Source: Campylobacteraceae bacterium (lineage in GTDB: Bacteria > Campylobacterota > Campylobacteria > Campylobacterales > Sulfurovaceae). From it: a stretch of DNA of 6,618 bases. Where the stretch lies: contig JALVQH010000064.1 in assembly GCA_027031505.1 (NCBI GenBank), positions 1-6,618 on the forward strand. Reading direction: 5' to 3'. Numbering within the stretch: position 1 is the stretch's first letter; each line of letters begins with the position of its first letter. Below are positions 4,945 through 6,618 of this stretch, piece by piece. The position numbers and the translations under genes are program-made. The notes beneath the pieces were generated by a model. The model had not been told where the DNA came from. It was given only the letters and a program-made list of their open reading frames with translations, and ran no database searches.

Positions 4945-6241
4945 GACGATCCTCCGTGCGGGCAGTTTTTTTCTCTGTGATCTCGTTTATGTAAATGAGA
5001 TTGCGTTTGTACCGGGGCCACTTCCATGTCTCTGTTGTCAGTTGTTTGATCAACGATTTGAGACGGTTTCTTGCGTGCTTCGCTTCCGGTATCTCTATGC
5101 GTTTTTGGTGTGTGATCGAGTACTTTTTCATGATAGTATGTTTTTCAACAATTGTCCGAAACTTTCCGGTTCCTTTGTGTGCAATGTAACGCAATGGATC
5201 AATCGGCCTGCCTTTGAAATAGAGACCAAAATGAAGATGCGGTCCCGTACTGCGGCCGGTGCTGCCTGCCCTGCCGATCACTTGTCCCCGTTTGACATGC
5301 TGTCCTGTTTTGACCAGAATTTTACTCTGGTGGGCGTAGAGAGAGACAAAGCCGCCCCCGTGGTTAATCCTGACCACTTTTCCGTAGCCGCGCATCCAGC
5401 CGGCATAAATGACGCGGCCGTCGTTGACCGCACGCAGAGGCGTGCCCCGTCTGGCTCCGAAATCTACTCCGAAATGGGGGCGATATTTGTGGAGGATGGG
5501 ATGCCAGCGACGGTATGAAAAATGGGAAGTGATCCGCGGATGGTCTACCGGCATGCGAAATCGAGCCGATGGGGCTTTGCGCACGGTGGTGTACGTAAAG
5601 GGACGTTTTTCGATTCTGGTAAATGTAACGGCTTTGTGTGTGTCGAAATGGACGTCCCCTTTTGTGTCTATGTAGACAAAATACTCTTTGCCATGTGTTT
5701 TCAAAAGAGCTGATATGATTTTCGGGTGACCGGATGGTTTTCCGAGGCGTCCTTTCTGTGTGTAGATAAGCGCGAAGCGATCTTGAGGCTGAAGGGTTCG
5801 GAAGTTTACTCTCTTCTGGAAGAGCTGCTCCAGAATAAATCCAAGGTATGTAGAACCGGTTAAGTGCTTGATTTGGGCAGCATACCCTTTTTTTACCGCA
5901 AAACTTACCTCTTTTTTGATCTGATGAAACCTTATGGGGACAATGTCAAACCGATACCCCCGTTCCCCGCGGTTAACGATCTCGATCTGCATCTCTTTTC
6001 CCAGCGGAATCAGTGTTTGGAGCAGTTGTCCATGATCGCACAGCTCATAATAGATCTCTCCCGCCTGAATCTCGGTTACGTATTCCATATCCTGTGCGGA
6101 GATTGTTTGCAGCAATCCTGAGGCATTCTGTTCTTTCAAATATGCGGGAAAAGTGAGACCGGCCGGCCAGATTTTTTGTTCGACTTGTGCACCGAAGAGC
6201 AGGGTCAATGGAATCAGCAGCAGCACGATCATACGTATCAT
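4937..6241 (-). CDS. Csd3/HdpA-like M23 family peptidoglycan metallopeptidase
   Basis: Predicted periplasmic zinc peptidase cutting peptidoglycan cross-links. The 434-aa product has a signal peptide (MIRMIVLLLIPLTLLFGA, cleavage likely before Gln19), a non-catalytic N-terminal region (about 20-225) and a LytM/M23 domain (about 234-352). The zinc ligands are visible: His256 and Asp260 in HFGVD, and His337 in GPHLHFG, with catalytic His304 (YAH) and His335. The overall layout, including WPAGLTF followed by the GEIYYEL region, fits Helicobacter pylori Csd3 (HdpA). There, as I recall, the ligands lie at nearly the same positions and a Glu from the first domain blocks the zinc. Glu62 or Glu66 is a candidate for that role here. 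The tail after the M23 domain (about 355-434) is strongly basic and longer than I expect for Csd3. The ATG at 6241 is preceded by AAGGA. It is the first gene of the mgtE operon. Confidence 0.88.
   Translation of the reverse strand: MIRMIVLLLIPLTLLFGAQVEQKIWPAGLTFPAYLKEQNASGLLQTISAQDMEYVTEIQAGEIYYELCDHGQLLQTLIPLGKEMQIEIVNRGERGYRFDIVPIRFHQIKKEVSFAVKKGYAAQIKHLTGSTYLGFILEQLFQKRVNFRTLQPQDRFALIYTQKGRLGKPSGHPKIISALLKTHGKEYFVYIDTKGDVHFDTHKAVTFTRIEKRPFTYTTVRKAPSARFRMPVDHPRITSHFSYRRWHPILHKYRPHFGVDFGARRGTPLRAVNDGRVIYAGWMRGYGKVVRINHGGGFVSLYAHQSKILVKTGQHVKRGQVIGRAGSTGRSTGPHLHFGLYFKGRPIDPLRYIAHKGTGKFRTIVEKHTIMKKYSITHQKRIEIPEAKHARNRLKSLIKQLTTETWKWPRYKRNLIYINEITEKKTARTEDRRG
4951..4955 (-). promoter_or_regulatory. 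mgtE ribosome-binding site inside the peptidase gene
   Basis: The minus strand reads GGAGG, a full anti-SD match, 6 nt before the mgtE GTG. It lies within the last codons of the peptidase gene (Thr-Glu-Asp). This selects GTG 4944 and indicates efficient, coupled initiation. Confidence 0.8.
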
Positions 6242-6284
6242 CTACATTCCTTGGCCATTACCGACTGTGGTATTTTTTAACAGT

Positions 6285-6290
6285 ATTATA
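6285..6290 (-). promoter_or_regulatory. -10 box for the peptidase-mgtE-Nudix operon
   Basis: The minus strand reads TATAAT, a perfect -10, about 44 nt before the peptidase ATG. No consensus -35 is found 16-18 bp further upstream (AGATAA or GATAAA), as is common in Campylobacterota. Transcription would start near 6278. No other promoter is evident before mgtE or the Nudix gene. Confidence 0.6.
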
Positions 6291-6306
6291 CTCACCTAAC
6301 GTGAGT
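6290..6306. promoter_or_regulatory. Inverted repeat, candidate operator between divergent promoters
   Basis: ACTCACCTAACGTGAGT has perfect 6-bp arms (ACTCAC/GTGAGT) around CTAAC. It abuts the minus-strand -10 and sits in the -35 region of the plus-strand promoter, so a bound dimer could control both. Inside it, TCACCTAACGTGA also fits the loose LysR-type T-N11-A pattern. No regulator gene is visible. Confidence 0.4.
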
Positions 6307-6321
6307 TTTATCTTTTGGCTG

Positions 6322-6327
6322 TATAAT
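6322..6327 (+). promoter_or_regulatory. -10 box for the glcD-like gene
   Basis: TATAAT, a perfect -10, preceded by a T-rich stretch (6306-6316) and no clear -35. The start would be near 6334, leaving a leader of about 25 nt that contains the ribosome-binding site GGAAGGGGA. Confidence 0.6.
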
Positions 6328-6358
6328 CGTTCCACATTATTCCAGGAAGGGGAACCGT

Positions 6359-6618
6359 ATGGACACCGATCACATCAAAGCACTGCAAGCTATCGTTGGT
6401 GAAGAGAACCTTTACACCGATACGGCGCATCTGCGTGCGTACAGTTACGACGCCACCCGTACCCACTACCGTCCCGAAGCGGTGATTTTCCCCCGGCATG
6501 AAGACGATGTGCGCCGCATTTTGGTTTATTGCAATGCCCACAGGATCGCCATCACGGCTCGCGGTGCCGGGAGCGGATTTACCGGTGGAGCCCTGCCGAA
6601 AAACGGCGGTATCATCCT
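6359..6618 (+). CDS. glcD: FAD-linked oxidase, GlcD-type (5' part only)
   Basis: The first 86 codons of a gene that continues past the window. It is predicted to be an FAD-dependent 2-hydroxyacid (glycolate or D-lactate) dehydrogenase subunit, which passes electrons on through an iron-sulfur partner. The visible part is the start of the FAD_binding_4 (PCMH/VAO-type) domain: a short N-terminal helix, RAYSYDATRTHYRPEAVIFP (residues 26-45), EDDVRRIL, and the FAD pyrophosphate-binding loop ARGAGSGFTGGALP (about 67-80). The ATG at 6359 has GAAGGGGA about 5 nt upstream. The substrate cannot be decided from this fragment: D-lactate dehydrogenase (Dld-type) and GlcD share these motifs. It is divergent from the peptidase operon with 117 bp between the two start codons. 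Confidence 0.88.
   Translation, partial: MDTDHIKALQAIVGEENLYTDTAHLRAYSYDATRTHYRPEAVIFPRHEDDVRRILVYCNAHRIAITARGAGSGFTGGALPKNGGII

Noticed and set aside
4945..4990. Mg2+ riboswitch (M-box) ahead of mgtE
   Set aside because: The sequence is the coding end of the peptidase gene and there is no leader space before the GTG.
4925..5518. 197-codon plus-strand frame opposite the peptidase gene
   Set aside because: It is antisense to the well-supported M23 gene, and its composition looks random and Cys/Phe-rich.

Overview
The window looks like ordinary chromosome from a free-living member of the Campylobacterota (Sulfurovum/Nitratifractor/Sulfurimonas type). I infer this from the Csd3-like cell-shape peptidase, the agmatine deiminase pathway, promoters with a good or extended -10 and no clear -35, and the gene mix. 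GC is moderate by eye. The placement is an inference, not a sequence match. No RNA genes, CRISPR arrays, transposase genes or phage genes are visible.

Left part (1-2846): a two-step agmatine-to-putrescine pathway. aguA (agmatine deiminase, 135-1139, +) and aguB (N-carbamoylputrescine amidohydrolase, 1941-2846, +) are separated by a gene on the opposite strand. That gene encodes a CAP-domain (SCP/YkwD-like) lipoprotein (complement 1136-1795), and its stop codon overlaps the aguA stop. aguA therefore cannot easily be co-transcribed with aguB without antisense reading of the CAP gene. The aguA start lies just after four copies of a CATTTTT heptamer, inside a possible 19-codon leader ORF.

Middle (2847-2986): a noncoding spacer between convergent genes. 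It is packed with short palindromes and ends in a second CATTTTT tract. It looks like a dispersed REP-like element, and the tract supplies the last codons and the stop of the neighbouring Nudix gene.

Right part (2987-6241, minus strand): an apparent three-gene operon transcribed right to left. It holds a Csd3/HdpA-like M23 metallopeptidase (cell wall), an MgtE magnesium transporter whose GTG start overlaps the peptidase stop by 8 nt behind a GGAGG site, and 26 nt further on a NUDT14-like Nudix (nucleotide-sugar) hydrolase.

Right edge (6242-6618): a compact 117-bp divergent promoter region. It has two TATAAT boxes facing away from each other with an inverted repeat between them. On its plus-strand side is the start of a GlcD-type FAD-linked oxidase gene that runs off the window.

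I see no wholly new system. The most interesting points are the CAP gene placed between aguA and aguB, the repeat tracts at gene boundaries, the possible leaderless aguB start, and the peptidase/Mg-transporter coupling.
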